From Nitrospina sp. LS_NOB (lineage in GTDB: Bacteria > Nitrospinota > Nitrospinia > Nitrospinales > VA-1), in the NCBI GenBank assembly GCA_001542995.1, contig LFLA01000020.1:1-48483 (forward strand): 48,483 bases of DNA, given 5' to 3'. The notes beneath the pieces were generated by a model that saw only the letters and a program-made list of their open reading frames with translations, searched no databases and was not told the DNA's origin. The position numbers and the translations under genes were made by a program. The number at the start of each line of letters is the position of its first letter. The stretch's first letter is position 1. Of this stretch, positions 17,383-26,767 are shown in pieces.

Positions 17383-19635
17383 TTAAGCAGTCAAAGAGTT
17401 TAGCGCCGATCCCGCTTTGAACCATTTGATCTGATCATCATTCAGGGTATGGTTGACCTGAACGCTGTCGCTCGACCCGTCTTCATGCTTGACAGTCATG
17501 GTTACCGGTTGCCCTGGAGCGATGGTATCCAGTCCGGCAAAGCTGATCTTGTCTTGAGCCTGAATCTTGTCGTAATCGGCCTTATTGGCAAATGTGAAAG
17601 GCAGGACTGCCTGCTTCTTCAGGTTGGCCTCAAAGATTCGGGCGTAGGAATTAGCGACAAATACAAGGCATCCCATATGACGTGGTTCCATGGCCGCATG
17701 CTCACGGCTTGAACCTTCTCCTACGTTTTCATCCGCAAATGCGACCCAACCCATTCCCGAATCTTTTAGGTTACGGGCAATTTTGTTGAGTTCCTGGTTT
17801 TCTTCTCCTGTTACCGGGTTATTACCTTGTCCGGTCTCGGGATGAAAAGAGTTTGTAGCCCCCAGGAACATATTGTTGCTGATATTATCCAGATGACCAC
17901 GGAACTTCAGCCACGGGCCCGCCTGAGAGATATGGTCGGTGGTACATTTGCCTTGGGCCTTAAATAATACGGGAAGGTCCTGATAGTCTTTAACCGGATC
18001 CTGTTTCGGGAAGGCATCGAGAAACGCCAGCCGCTCACTGGTCGGATCAATAACCACCTCTCCAGACAGGGTCGGTGCTTCAAAACCTGCGTCCTGAGGG
18101 GTATAGCCATTAGGCGGAAGAACTTCTCCGGCTGGGGGTTGGAATTTGAAGTCGTTGCCGTCCTTGTCTTTCAGGGAGTCGGTCAGCGGATTGAATTTCA
18201 TGGAACCACTAAACGCCATCGCCACTACCAGTTCGGGACTGCTGATGAAGCCCAGGGTCTCCGGGTTGCCATCGTTACGCTTGGCGAAGTTACGGTTGTA
18301 CGAGGTGAGGATGCTGTTTTTATCCCCTTTCTTCATATCCTCCCGTTTCCACTGCCCGATACAGGGGCCACAAGCATTGGCCAGAACAGTTCCTCCAACA
18401 TCTTCAAATTCCTGCAGGATGCCGTCACGCTTGATGGTTTGGTAAATGGTTTCTGATCCTGGTGTCACCATCAGGTTGGTCTGAGCTTTCAGCCCGGCTG
18501 CTTTAGCCTGTCGAACCAGGCTGACCGCACGGGTCATATCTTCATAACTGGAGTTGGTGCAGGAACCGATCAACGCGGCGGAAATTTTTTCCGGGTAGTT
18601 TTTTTCATCGACTTCAGCGCTCATTGCGGATACAGGTCTACCAAGATCCGGCGTATGTGGGCCAACGATATGAGGCTCCAGGCTGTTTAAATCTATTTCA
18701 TGAAATTCATCGTAGTATTTTTCAGGATCTGCTTCCACGGAAGCATCAGACCGTAGATGCTCGGCGTATTGCTTGCACAGATCGGCAATGGGGCCGCGGT
18801 CGGTGGCACGCAGATACGGATCCATCATGTCGTCGTAGCCGAAGGTGGAGGTGGTGGCGCCGATTTCCGCTCCCATATTGGTGATGGTGCCTTTGCCGGT
18901 AGCACTCATGCTTCGCGCTCCTTCACCAAAATATTCAAGGATTTTTCCAGTTCCGCCCTTAACGGTCAGCATCGTGGCCACTTTCAGGATGACATCTTTG
19001 GATGCTGTCCAGCCGCTCAGGTTTCCGGTCAATTTAATACCAACGAGGTGGGGCATTTTGGTCATGAAAGGTTGACCGGTCATTACATCCACCGCGTCCG
19101 CGCCGCCCACGCCAATAGCAATGGTACCCATGCCGCCGGCGTTAGGAGTGTGTGAATCTGTCCCAATCATCATGGTTCCAGGGCAGGCATAGTTCTCATA
19201 AACCACTTGATGAATGATTCCGGAACCTGGTTTCCAGAAACCCATGCCATATTTCATGGAAGCGGAGCGCAGAAAGTCGTACACTTCCTTGTTGGTTTCT
19301 TCGGCAGCTTTTAGGTCTGCCATAGCTCCCGAATAGGCTTGGATTAAATGATCACAGTGTACAGTCGTGGGAACAGCTACCTTGGGCATTTTGGCCGACA
19401 TAAACTGGAGAATGGCCATCTGCGCGGTTGCGTCCTGCATGGCTACCCTGTCGGGATGTAAATAAATGTCGGAAGACCCACGCTCGAGTTTTGAATAATC
19501 CGTTGCAAGGTCTAGATGTGTGTAAAGAATTTTCTCAACAATGGTAAGATCACGGCCCAGGTTCTTGCGGGCGGCATCACAGATTTTTGCATAGGACTTA
19601 AACAGCTTTTCAATCGGGGCTAATTCCATTAACAT
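17383..19635 (-). CDS. acn: Aconitate hydratase, mitochondrial-type
   Basis: Interconverts citrate and isocitrate using a [4Fe-4S] cluster (TCA or reductive TCA cycle). The first in-frame start is GTG at 19644, but AAGGTG lies six bases before ATG 19635, which I prefer; that gives 750 residues. The cluster cysteines are in IGSCTNSSYEDM and NACGPCIGQW; other motifs are GTDSHTPNAGGMG, GVGGADAVDVMTGQPF, the C-terminal swivel-domain GEGSSREHAAMEPRHMG and SYARIFEANLKKQ. Length and motif order match the mitochondrial-type AcnA branch (about 750 residues) rather than IRP-like AcnA (~890) or AcnB. It is monocistronic, ended by the terminator at 17329. Confidence 0.94.
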   Translation of the reverse strand: MLMELAPIEKLFKSYAKICDAARKNLGRDLTIVEKILYTHLDLATDYSKLERGSSDIYLHPDRVAMQDATAQMAILQFMSAKMPKVAVPTTVHCDHLIQAYSGAMADLKAAEETNKEVYDFLRSASMKYGMGFWKPGSGIIHQVVYENYACPGTMMIGTDSHTPNAGGMGTIAIGVGGADAVDVMTGQPFMTKMPHLVGIKLTGNLSGWTASKDVILKVATMLTVKGGTGKILEYFGEGARSMSATGKGTITNMGAEIGATTSTFGYDDMMDPYLRATDRGPIADLCKQYAEHLRSDASVEADPEKYYDEFHEIDLNSLEPHIVGPHTPDLGRPVSAMSAEVDEKNYPEKISAALIGSCTNSSYEDMTRAVSLVRQAKAAGLKAQTNLMVTPGSETIYQTIKRDGILQEFEDVGGTVLANACGPCIGQWKREDMKKGDKNSILTSYNRNFAKRNDGNPETLGFISSPELVVAMAFSGSMKFNPLTDSLKDKDGNDFKFQPPAGEVLPPNGYTPQDAGFEAPTLSGEVVIDPTSERLAFLDAFPKQDPVKDYQDLPVLFKAQGKCTTDHISQAGPWLKFRGHLDNISNNMFLGATNSFHPETGQGNNPVTGEENQELNKIARNLKDSGMGWVAFADENVGEGSSREHAAMEPRHMGCLVFVANSYARIFEANLKKQAVLPFTFANKADYDKIQAQDKISFAGLDTIAPGQPVTMTVKHEDGSSDSVQVNHTLNDDQIKWFKAGSALNSLTA

Positions 19636-19854
19636 TGACTTCACCTTATTTTAAGATGGGGTTACAAATGAAAGACTCGGCAAACCCGTCGCCCGGCCAA
19701 AATTTCTAAATTTAAAGAGCCACTTTTAGAGGGGCATATTTTGGCATGGATTCAAACGGATTTCAATTTTTTTCAAAACCACACCCGGCAAGGGTGTATT
19801 TTAAATAATTTAGCTATTTATAGATTTAACTAGCATCTCCTTAAGGTAAGGTTT

Positions 19855-20616
19855 ATGCCTTCAGTTTTTGATTCACAGGCTTTTAACGCGAATCTGTTTT
19901 TCCCCCGGCAGGACACCGCTCCCACACCCGAAGATTCTGATGAAATTCAGGTGCAGGTAGGACCGGAAACGAGGGTCCATGTTCGGCGACATCCATCCCC
20001 CGAAGCCCGCTTCAGTTTGTTGTTCTTTCATGGCAATGGAGAAATTGTATCAGATTACGATAATCTGGCCGGGCATTTCAGCGTCATGGGGGCGGAGTTG
20101 ATCGTCGCCGATTTTCGTGGTTATGGTAGGAGTACCGGGTTCCCGACTTTAAGAGCCTCACTGGAAGATGCTCATAAAATTTTTGAACAACTGAAATCAA
20201 CCGGTAAGTTTAAGGAAAAAGTCTGTATCATGGGTCGGTCTCTCGGTAGTGCGCCGACGCTTGAACTTTGTGCCAAACGTTCGGATGTGGTCGGTTGCGT
20301 TCTCGAAAGCGGTTATGCCGACCCCGTTCCTCTAGTGGAACGGCGAGGATTGAAAATCGATCAAACCACGCCCGAAGAAGACGCGGTTTTTAATAACAGC
20401 GAGAAGATCCGGTCGGTGAAGTGTCCGCTTCTAATCATGCATGGGGCTGACGATTTTTTGATTGCTTCGCATGAGGCCAAATTGAATTACGACAATGCCG
20501 GATCTAAAGTGAAACATCTGGAGATTCTGGAAGGGGTGGGGCACAACGATATGATGATGGCAGGTTCTTATTTCACCAGCTTAAAACGGTTTTTCGATTC
20601 CTGGAGTTCATTGTGA
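19855..20616 (+). CDS. Alpha/beta hydrolase
   Basis: A 253-residue serine hydrolase of the alpha/beta fold without signal peptide. The oxyanion strand is LLFFHGNGE, the nucleophile elbow is GRSLGS (Ser near residue 126), the acid is in LIMHGADDFLI and the catalytic His in VGHNDMM. The GRSLGSAPTLELCAKR pattern resembles BEM46/ABHD17-like and dipeptidyl-type hydrolases; the substrate is unknown. ATG 19855 is preceded by TTAAGGTAAGG. The stop overlaps the GTG start of the LRR gene (GTGA), suggesting the two products act together. Confidence 0.85.
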   Translation: MPSVFDSQAFNANLFFPRQDTAPTPEDSDEIQVQVGPETRVHVRRHPSPEARFSLLFFHGNGEIVSDYDNLAGHFSVMGAELIVADFRGYGRSTGFPTLRASLEDAHKIFEQLKSTGKFKEKVCIMGRSLGSAPTLELCAKRSDVVGCVLESGYADPVPLVERRGLKIDQTTPEEDAVFNNSEKIRSVKCPLLIMHGADDFLIASHEAKLNYDNAGSKVKHLEILEGVGHNDMMMAGSYFTSLKRFFDSWSSL

Positions 20617-21806
20617 AAAAATATTACAACATCGAGGGAATGATCCGCAACGGCTTCAAATTGAGCCGCGACTATCAAACCCTCGATTTCAGTTATGCCA
20701 GATTCGGTGATGACGCGATGCAGGAGCTGGTTAAATCACGATCCATCAAACAAGTGCGAAGGTTGACCATCAGCGGGAAAAAATTGACCGCGCTTTCGGC
20801 CCAGGCGTTGGCGAAGTCCGATAGGCTGCCTAATCTGGAATCCCTGAAGCTGTATAAAAATAAAATTGGCGATGAGGGTATGAAGTATTTCGCCGAATCT
20901 GACAAACTTTCTCACCTCAAATCCTTTCGACTGGCGTGGAATGAGATTGGACCCGAAGGGGCTAAGCATTTAGCCGAATCTTCCCATTTTGAGGGGTTAA
21001 CTTCTTTGGTGCTATCGGAAAATCGCATTGGGGACGAGGGGTTGAAGTATCTGGCTGAAGCCAAGTCTTTGACCAGTCTGGAGATCATGGATCTGAGGAA
21101 AAACCAGATCACCGACGAAGGGGCCAAGGCGTTAGCCAAAAGTAAATGTCTGCCGAAACTACAAACCATTGACCTTTCCGATAATGCCTTAACAGAAAAT
21201 GGCCTGAACGCTCTGGCCGAATTTAAAATCTTCAACCTCATCCGTGCCCGACTCGGTGAAGAGGGTACTAAGCTGGACCTCAGCAACCTGAATATCGGCG
21301 ATGTGGAGTGCAAATGTATTGCTGAATGTGAGGAGTTGAAAGACCTGACACACCTTTATCTGGAACTGAATAAGATCACTGCCAAGGGCATCGAGCTTCT
21401 TGCTGGCAGCGAATATTTGAAAAACCTGACCTCGCTAACCCTCGACCGCAACAAAATCGGCGATGAAGGATTCATCCACATCATTAAATCCGAAGCCCTG
21501 CAAAACCTTCAGGTGCTGATGGTTGAAAATAACGGCATCACCGATGAAGGCCTTAAAGCCCTCTGTGAAGAAGAGTGCATGAAGAATTTGCTTCGTCTTT
21601 ATATTGAGGAAAACGAAACCACCGAGGAGGGTCTTGACCTGCTGGCCGAACCGGGACATCTGCAACAACTCGAATATCCTGAATTCGAGCGTGAAGAAGA
21701 AATCGAGGAAGAGGAAGAAGAGGAAGAAGAACTCGAAGATGTCGAAGACATCGAAGAAATTGAGGAAGAGGAAGACCTCGGCGAAACCGAATACGAAAAC
21801 CAGTAG
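20613..21806 (+). CDS. Leucine-rich repeat protein, RNase-inhibitor type
   Basis: A 397-residue protein made almost wholly of about 24-28-residue leucine-rich repeats of ribonuclease-inhibitor type, recognisable by the recurring NKIGDEGMKYFAES / NRIGDEGLKYLAEA / NQITDEGAKALAKS pattern, from about residue 45 to 345. The last ~45 residues are almost purely Glu/Asp (IEEEEEEEEELEDVEDIE). There is no signal peptide, so it is probably cytoplasmic and mediates protein binding. It starts at GTG inside the stop of the hydrolase gene. Such GDEG-type LRRs are common in planctomycetes, Nitrospinota and eukaryotes. Confidence 0.88.
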   Translation: MKKYYNIEGMIRNGFKLSRDYQTLDFSYARFGDDAMQELVKSRSIKQVRRLTISGKKLTALSAQALAKSDRLPNLESLKLYKNKIGDEGMKYFAESDKLSHLKSFRLAWNEIGPEGAKHLAESSHFEGLTSLVLSENRIGDEGLKYLAEAKSLTSLEIMDLRKNQITDEGAKALAKSKCLPKLQTIDLSDNALTENGLNALAEFKIFNLIRARLGEEGTKLDLSNLNIGDVECKCIAECEELKDLTHLYLELNKITAKGIELLAGSEYLKNLTSLTLDRNKIGDEGFIHIIKSEALQNLQVLMVENNGITDEGLKALCEEECMKNLLRLYIEENETTEEGLDLLAEPGHLQQLEYPEFEREEEIEEEEEEEEELEDVEDIEEIEEEEDLGETEYENQ

Positions 21807-22269
21807 TGCTAGGCGCACGGCCGACACTCGGCGATGATACCCATCCGGGGCATGAAGACAAATGTGAGAGACACCACATGCACGCGACCGCCAAAAGCTG
21901 AACTTCCTCCTGATAAGGGGGATTGAGGGGGTTGCTGTCATGCTGACCTCGTCGCTCTGAGGCCCTCGAAGAGCGAAGCATCTCTCTTGTGACATCTCAC
22001 TAAGTTGCGCCCCCCCCCCCTGAGCAAAATATCAAAACGCTTCTGACCGTGCCTCACAGATGGCGACCAGACGGAGGCTCCGGCGTGAGAGGCCGGGATA
22101 TAAAACAATCTTGCTACGGTAAGGTCTCCACAACTGGCTATATTATAAAGTTTTAAGCGGTTAGTCCTTCTTGGACAATCGCTTTTTACATGGGAATTTT
22201 TGTAGACAAAATGTAGACAGTTTTCTCGTTAAAAATTGGAAAACCCTAACAGCTTGAGAAGCATTCAAG
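21807..22269. repeat. Repeat-rich intergenic region with poly-C tract
   Basis: After the LRR gene come a 'TACCCATCCGGGGCATGAAG' element (21838-21857), a 'GGGGGATTGAGGGGG' segment (reverse complement of the 'CCCCCTCAATCCCCC' found at 38480 and 39000), a GTCATGCTGA...AGCGAAGCATC element (about 21938-21982) and a run of 11 C at 22010-22020. At 22201-22219 the octamer TGTAGACA is directly repeated with three A between. No gene is seen in this stretch. Confidence 0.6.
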
Positions 22270-22434
22270 TCACACGTGTAATGCGGTTTCTTCTCGGATA
22301 TATTTTTGTGAACGGGGTCGGACTTTAACTTTCACGTCCACTTGCTGGTCGAATTTGTTCAAGATAGAGATGAGGCGATCCGCAGTAAAGCGTCCTAACT
22401 TAACGTTGCGAATGTGAGAAAAATTCGCTTGCCT
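22270..22434 (-). pseudogene. C-terminal remnant of an XRE/HigA-type antitoxin
   Basis: A 54-codon frame bounded upstream by an in-frame TGA (22437-22435) and ending at TGA 22272-22270. It has no start codon of its own. Its translation (IRNVKLGRFTADRLISILNK, then a DVKVKVRPR ending) is the second half of the helix-turn-helix domain of XRE-family antitoxins partnered with RelE/HigB toxins, which normally read 'QPKVSxLxxGKLxxFSxDRL'. The N-terminal half is absent; the sequence is replaced by the HSDR_N gene whose stop lies eight bases away. It is a decayed fragment, not an active antitoxin. Identification is by pattern recall. Confidence 0.65.
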
Positions 22435-22441
22435 TCAGACA

Positions 22442-23596
22442 TTACCTAAATGATATTTTTATATCGGCATTATAGATCTCCAAATACTTTAGCGCATAAA
22501 TGATATTTTTTTTGTGGCAATTTGCATTATATTTTGTATCGATAAAAAAATCGACAACAGGTTTCCACTGACCATCCTTTTCTGCTATTTTGTGTCGTGC
22601 AACGTTATTAATAAAATACTTATCCCTTTCAGAAAAATTATAAATTGGCAGGTTGTTTTCAACTAAATATTCTTTCTTAATCAACCATTCAACAAATTTT
22701 GTAGAAAGCTCGGTCCAGTTTTTGACCTCAATATTTTGGCCTTCAATAATTAATGTCCTTGGCTTGTATTCCTTGTCAAGCTCCCTACTTTCTAGCTCTG
22801 AAAGTGAGTAGGTTTTCCCTGAGGGGGAAGAATTAGGTGGAGCAGGTGTGAAATTAATTCTTTTTTTTGGCTTTTTAATGGGAGGGCCATCATCAGGTTG
22901 GATTTGGTGTTGGTCAGAGATATCTTCGATTGAAATTTTAATTTGAGCCATAACAGATTCAAATACATCATTGCCATAATCGGCAAATTCACTTCCAAGG
23001 TATTCAATTATTTTATTTTTCACATCTGCCGACAACAATTTGTTTTTTAGTATTTGGCTCTCCCTGTCAAGATTGAATCTCTTGATTTTATCCTTAAGGA
23101 TATTTAAGTAGACACCAGACAGAAAATTTTCCCTTGTAAACATTTCAACGAAACTGCTACCCGCCTTTTCTTCTTTAAAAAACAGAATTTTGTCTATCAA
23201 AAAAGGATCACCCTGGGGGTTAAGAGACCCATCATAATAAATGCGCATTTCTTTACCAACCAGAAATCCAAAATCAGCTTTCATTTGACGCATATAGGAC
23301 TTTAATTGGGATATTGAGTCGTCTCGAGATATGTCCTCTTGAGGTCTTTTAACTTCGATTACGACAAGTGCTTTTTCCCCTTCATAGATCACTAAATCTG
23401 GCCTTAAAATGCCTTGACGACCCACTTGTATTGAAACTTGTCTTTTTATTTCCCCTCCGAATTCACTCCAACCAAGCTTCTCTATCGCCCGCAACACCTG
23501 TTGCTCAAACTCTTTTTCTGTGACAGTCTCTTTAATATTCTCTGACAGAAGGAAACAAATTTCCTCCCACTTTTTTGAGTACACTTGAGTATTCAT
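22442..23596 (-). CDS. Stand-alone type I restriction HSDR_N-like nuclease-domain protein
   Basis: A 384-residue protein with an N-terminal PD-(D/E)xK fold like the start of type I restriction HsdR subunits: a Glu in GGEIKRQVSIQ, then RPDLVIYEGEKALVVIEVKRP supplying the Asp and Glu-x-Lys catalytic residues, then DSISQLKSYMRQMKADFGFL. The rest (a helical middle, a Pro/Lys-rich linker KKPKKRINFTPAPPNSSPSG around residues 240-260, and an unknown C-terminal domain) has no helicase motor, so this is not a normal HsdR. Stand-alone HSDR_N proteins are widespread and of unknown role; some accompany defence loci. The gene is AT-rich compared with flanks, a sign of transfer. No methylase or specificity subunit is nearby. 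Confidence 0.75.
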   Translation of the reverse strand: MNTQVYSKKWEEICFLLSENIKETVTEKEFEQQVLRAIEKLGWSEFGGEIKRQVSIQVGRQGILRPDLVIYEGEKALVVIEVKRPQEDISRDDSISQLKSYMRQMKADFGFLVGKEMRIYYDGSLNPQGDPFLIDKILFFKEEKAGSSFVEMFTRENFLSGVYLNILKDKIKRFNLDRESQILKNKLLSADVKNKIIEYLGSEFADYGNDVFESVMAQIKISIEDISDQHQIQPDDGPPIKKPKKRINFTPAPPNSSPSGKTYSLSELESRELDKEYKPRTLIIEGQNIEVKNWTELSTKFVEWLIKKEYLVENNLPIYNFSERDKYFINNVARHKIAEKDGQWKPVVDFFIDTKYNANCHKKNIIYALKYLEIYNADIKISFR

Positions 23597-23744
23597 GGGA
23601 AAATCAAATTTCTATCCACGAAGTTCCGTTTATTGATGATCTTTTCATCTATTCTTATTTACTCTGGAATTCACGAGGATATTTTGTTTTTATAGAGTTA
23701 ATTATAATCTCCGGGTCATACATCACATATGCTTTTTGAGGTTT

Positions 23745-24122
23745 TTACTTAAACATAATTATTATATTTTGGGAACTAGGTTTGTTGTGAGTCTGTATTG
23801 ACCCTCCTGTATACGACTTGGTTACAAAATCGTAATATCCTTGAGTCGTATGCATTGAAGTTTCTACATCTGAAGGAATCACTTTTAACCAAAAAAACCT
23901 ATATCCCTTTTCCTTGGTAAGTTCAGCATTCTTATACATTAAAAAATCTTGAGTTTTTGTCATATTTGTATAAGCATTACCTTTAAATCCTACTCTCCAT
24001 ACATTTTCAGATAATTGAGTTTCATCATAGCCACCGGTGAAACCATCTTTTTGATAAGTAGTGGCGCAACCTGTATGTAAAACAATTAAAATTAGAACAA
24101 GAAACAAAACCCTCGCTTTCAT
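23745..24122 (-). CDS. CC0125/CC1285-type small lipoprotein
   Basis: I place the start at ATG 24122 (AAAGGAA eight bases upstream) rather than the longer frame to 24179, because this begins MKARVLFLVLILIVLHTGC, a complete lipoprotein signal with lipobox HTGC. The mature part ATTYQKDGFTGGYDETQLSE followed by NVWRVGFKGNAYT and a GYRFFWL strand matches the CC0125/CC1285 family of small lipoproteins, of unknown function and often lost or gained between strains. Mature length is about 108 residues. It is transcribed in the same direction as the HSDR_N gene, with a 148-base AT-rich gap. Confidence 0.75.
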   Translation of the reverse strand: MKARVLFLVLILIVLHTGCATTYQKDGFTGGYDETQLSENVWRVGFKGNAYTNMTKTQDFLMYKNAELTKEKGYRFFWLKVIPSDVETSMHTTQGYYDFVTKSYTGGSIQTHNKPSSQNIIIMFK

Positions 24123-24511
24123 CTTAGATTCCTTTCTTTTTTTAATTTGGCTATGTAACCTTCCCCCAATTAGAGCCATTGGCTTTTAGAGTTATCTAAA
24201 GCTTTACAAGCCAGTTTCAGAACCACATTTCACCATCCATATCCCCAAACCAAAACTTACATTCCCATACCAATAAAGTAAAGGGGTCAAATCTTGAATT
24301 AATAAATAATTTGATGGGTCATACCCCGGAGGATACTATGAATCGGAGGCAGAAATGTGAATCACCCCGACCCTCTTTAAAAAAGAGGGAGCAAACCAAC
24401 CCCAAGCCGAGCGCCCCTCTCAGGGGATGAAAATCTAGCGACTTATAGTTAAGGGCGCAACGATATCTGTCTGCTTCACGGGTATTGACAACTGGCTGTG
24501 GCACCTCGCCG
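24123..24511. other. Gene-free spacer with RAYT-like end motif
   Basis: No gene is supported. At about 24286-24312 the motif AAAGGGGTCAAATCTTGAAT appears; similar GGGGTCAAAT occurs at 27539. From memory this resembles sequences flanking IS200-like/REP-associated transposases, but no transposase is present. A hairpin-forming 'CCTCTTTAAAAAAGAGG' lies at about 24371-24387. Confidence 0.35.
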
Positions 24512-25057
24512 CTACCAGGAGGTGCGCCAGAGTTCCTGCGAGGATTTCATTTTGAAGATTTCGTTGACCTTTTCGGTGAAATTTTTTTCGGTGAAAGTTT
24601 TGGTGTATTCATCCCCGGCAGTTTTGTAAGGGTTCCACGACATGGCCAGCCTTTCGATGAACATTTCTTCCAGCGGAACGCAGGTGATCTTTTTGATGAT
24701 GCTGGTTTCAGAGTCAACGAGAATCGCTACCATATTATATTCTTCTTTGGCATAGAGTGCTTCGATGAACCCGGGTGCTTCCTTTTCCTGCTGAGCCGGA
24801 TTACACGGGGTCTCCAGCAACCAGTCTTCACTACCGATAGCAAAAATGGGGATGGAGGGAAACTCCGACTCCGCTACCAGTTTGGCCCTCCATTTCCCGT
24901 CAAAGGCCTTGATTTGCGCTTCAGAAGGGTGGGCCACTGAGGCGAGCAGGAGCATTTCGCCACTGGGAGAAAAGGAAAGTCCGCCACCGTGACCCGCAAT
25001 GGGTAAAGGGCAGGGCTGGCCTTCTCGAAAACTTACAGTCTCATCTATTTCGCTCAT
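24512..25057 (-). CDS. Hypothetical protein
   Basis: A 181-residue acidic, soluble protein that I cannot assign. It has a Gly-rich segment (IAGHGGGLSFSPSGEMLLLA, reminiscent of one beta-propeller blade start), a middle part with KWRAKLVAESEFPSIPIF and a helical, charged C terminus (TKTFTEKNFTEKVNEIFKM). No signal peptide or membrane helix. ATG 25057 is the start; the frame runs open to 24512 without rare features. It lies between accessory DNA and a repeat, so its gene-ness rests mainly on length and codon pattern. Confidence 0.6.
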   Translation of the reverse strand: MSEIDETVSFREGQPCPLPIAGHGGGLSFSPSGEMLLLASVAHPSEAQIKAFDGKWRAKLVAESEFPSIPIFAIGSEDWLLETPCNPAQQEKEAPGFIEALYAKEEYNMVAILVDSETSIIKKITCVPLEEMFIERLAMSWNPYKTAGDEYTKTFTEKNFTEKVNEIFKMKSSQELWRTSW

Positions 25058-25120
25058 AGTAATATTAGAGTATTCAGAGTTAGGAAAACCCTATTTTGTT
25101 GAAGTTGGGGGCTGTTGTCA

Positions 25121-25212
25121 ATAGACCTTTGCTAACCCGAGATTCTTCACTTCGTTCAGAATGACAAACTGGCTTTATCTTGTCATGCTGAGCCTGCGAA
25201 GCATCCCGCCTT
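25121..25212. repeat. CAGAATGACAA-type dispersed repeat
   Basis: Contains GATTCTTCACTTCGTTCAGA followed by ATGACAA, then GTCATGCTGAGCCTGCGAAG and CATCCCGCC. Same family as 180-384 and 38560-39180. It sits between two genes transcribed away from each other. Confidence 0.7.
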
Positions 25213-25372
25213 TTCTCATTAGTGTGTCAATTTATTCAAAGGTCTCGTTTTATGATGCGCCGGGAATAAAAAGGGTTCGATCCACCTCCATTCATTAAAG
25301 CGGTTGAGTTCTTGTGTCGGTTCGGTTACGCTTACCGGTTTAAATCCCTTTATAAAGACAGCACATAATTTC

Positions 25373-26767
25373 ATGATTGCGACCCTGATTTCCCACGCCT
25401 GCCTGCTGATCCAATCGCGCGACACCACGGTGCTGACCGACCCGGTGTTTTTTGACTACCTTTGGGAGGAGTGCAATATCCAATGCCCCAGCATAGATCT
25501 TGATCTGGTAAAGCTCCCGAAAGTGGATATTTTGAATATCTCGCACCGGCATCAGGATCATTTTGACATCCGCACCTTGGCTTATCTGGCAGGGGACGCA
25601 GGCATTCTGGCTCCAGACGCTGTAGTGCTGGCCCCGCGTGACGAGATTCTGCTTGAAGTCTTGAGCGAACTCGAATTCAAAAATGTGACTGTGGTGGAGG
25701 ATTTTAAAACCCTGGAGATCAAGGGACTGACGCTGACACCCACACCTTCATTGAATAAACAGGATTATTTTCCGGAAAATGGTTTGCTGATTCATGATGG
25801 GGAAGTGACACTGTGGAACCAGGTCGATACTATTGTGTCGCCGGATATCATTAAGTACATGCATCGTTTGCACGGGCAGTTGGATTTTGCTCATGTTCGT
25901 TACCTGCCGCTTTTGGAAGGAAACTTTTCATTTCATAATCCATTGGAGCTGCCTATGGAGGAGTACAGTTCCTACCTCAAAGTCGCTGCCGCCTGCAAGC
26001 CGAAGTTTGCCGTTCCCGGTTCTGCCGGATTCAAATACCGTGACGAATTCGGGTTTCTCAATCAATATTCCTTTCCCACCACGCAGGAACAGTTTTTAAG
26101 GGATCTGAAAGATTTTTGTCCGGAGATCAAGAGCAGTGTGTTTTATCCCGGTGACCAAGCCGTCATCACCAAAGAGGGAGTGGAAATTCAACAAGCCGCT
26201 TCAGACTTTGTGAAAATTAAAGTGGATGATGGGCATAAACTGGAGTTCAAACCTGTGGCCGAGGTTCCGCCCATTCGCACCCGGACTAAGGATAAAGCGG
26301 AGCACGAAAAACAGTGGCAGGAGGTGATTGATTTTATCGAGAACCGGTTTGTCGAACGACTGGTTACGAAAAAAGCTGTACAGAGCTGGGTGGACTGGAA
26401 AGTGGCCTATCAACTGGAAGTGTTCGGTCAGGATGGGTCGGAAATATGGTGTCTGGATTTTGCCGGTGAGGATGCAGATATCATCAAAGGCCGTATCGGG
26501 AAAATCAACCTCTATGAAGGGATCGCCTGCTCTGAACTTTATAGCCTGATTCAAAATGAAACCAGTTGGGACTTTGTCGGCCTCAACGGGCAGTACCGCA
26601 CGTTTAAAGATATTTACAGGGTTCGAATGGGAGAGTTTGAGCATTGGACCAAGACGGACAAAAAGTTTCCTCAGCCTTTGACCGAAGTGTTCCCTGCGGG
26701 GGAAGAGATGGACCGTGCAAAATTTTTGCGCGATGTGAAACGCTGGAAAGGCCAGGCCGGGGCCTGA
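25373..26767 (+). CDS. Metallo-beta-lactamase-fold hydrolase with C-terminal extension
   Basis: From ATG 25373 the protein is 464 residues. The longer frame from 25304 adds 23 residues without domain character, so the start remains uncertain. The N-terminal 250 residues form an MBL fold: strand MIATLISHACLLIQ, TVLTDPVFF, and the metal motif NISHRHQDHFD (His58-x-His60-x-Asp62-His63), followed by GEVTLWNQVD and VPGSAGFKYRDEFG. The order is that of UlaG/NAPE-PLD-like and CMP-Neu5Ac-hydroxylase-like proteins. The C-terminal ~210 residues (EKQWQEVIDFIENRFVERL onward, ending in a TKTDKKFPQPLTEVFP region) are a separate domain I do not recognise. Substrate unknown. Confidence 0.8.
   Translation: MIATLISHACLLIQSRDTTVLTDPVFFDYLWEECNIQCPSIDLDLVKLPKVDILNISHRHQDHFDIRTLAYLAGDAGILAPDAVVLAPRDEILLEVLSELEFKNVTVVEDFKTLEIKGLTLTPTPSLNKQDYFPENGLLIHDGEVTLWNQVDTIVSPDIIKYMHRLHGQLDFAHVRYLPLLEGNFSFHNPLELPMEEYSSYLKVAAACKPKFAVPGSAGFKYRDEFGFLNQYSFPTTQEQFLRDLKDFCPEIKSSVFYPGDQAVITKEGVEIQQAASDFVKIKVDDGHKLEFKPVAEVPPIRTRTKDKAEHEKQWQEVIDFIENRFVERLVTKKAVQSWVDWKVAYQLEVFGQDGSEIWCLDFAGEDADIIKGRIGKINLYEGIACSELYSLIQNETSWDFVGLNGQYRTFKDIYRVRMGEFEHWTKTDKKFPQPLTEVFPAGEEMDRAKFLRDVKRWKGQAGA

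Noticed and set aside
22201-22219. TGTAGACA direct repeat as an attachment site
   Set aside because: Only eight bases, with no integrase gene or second copy at the far side of the accessory region; kept as a note only.
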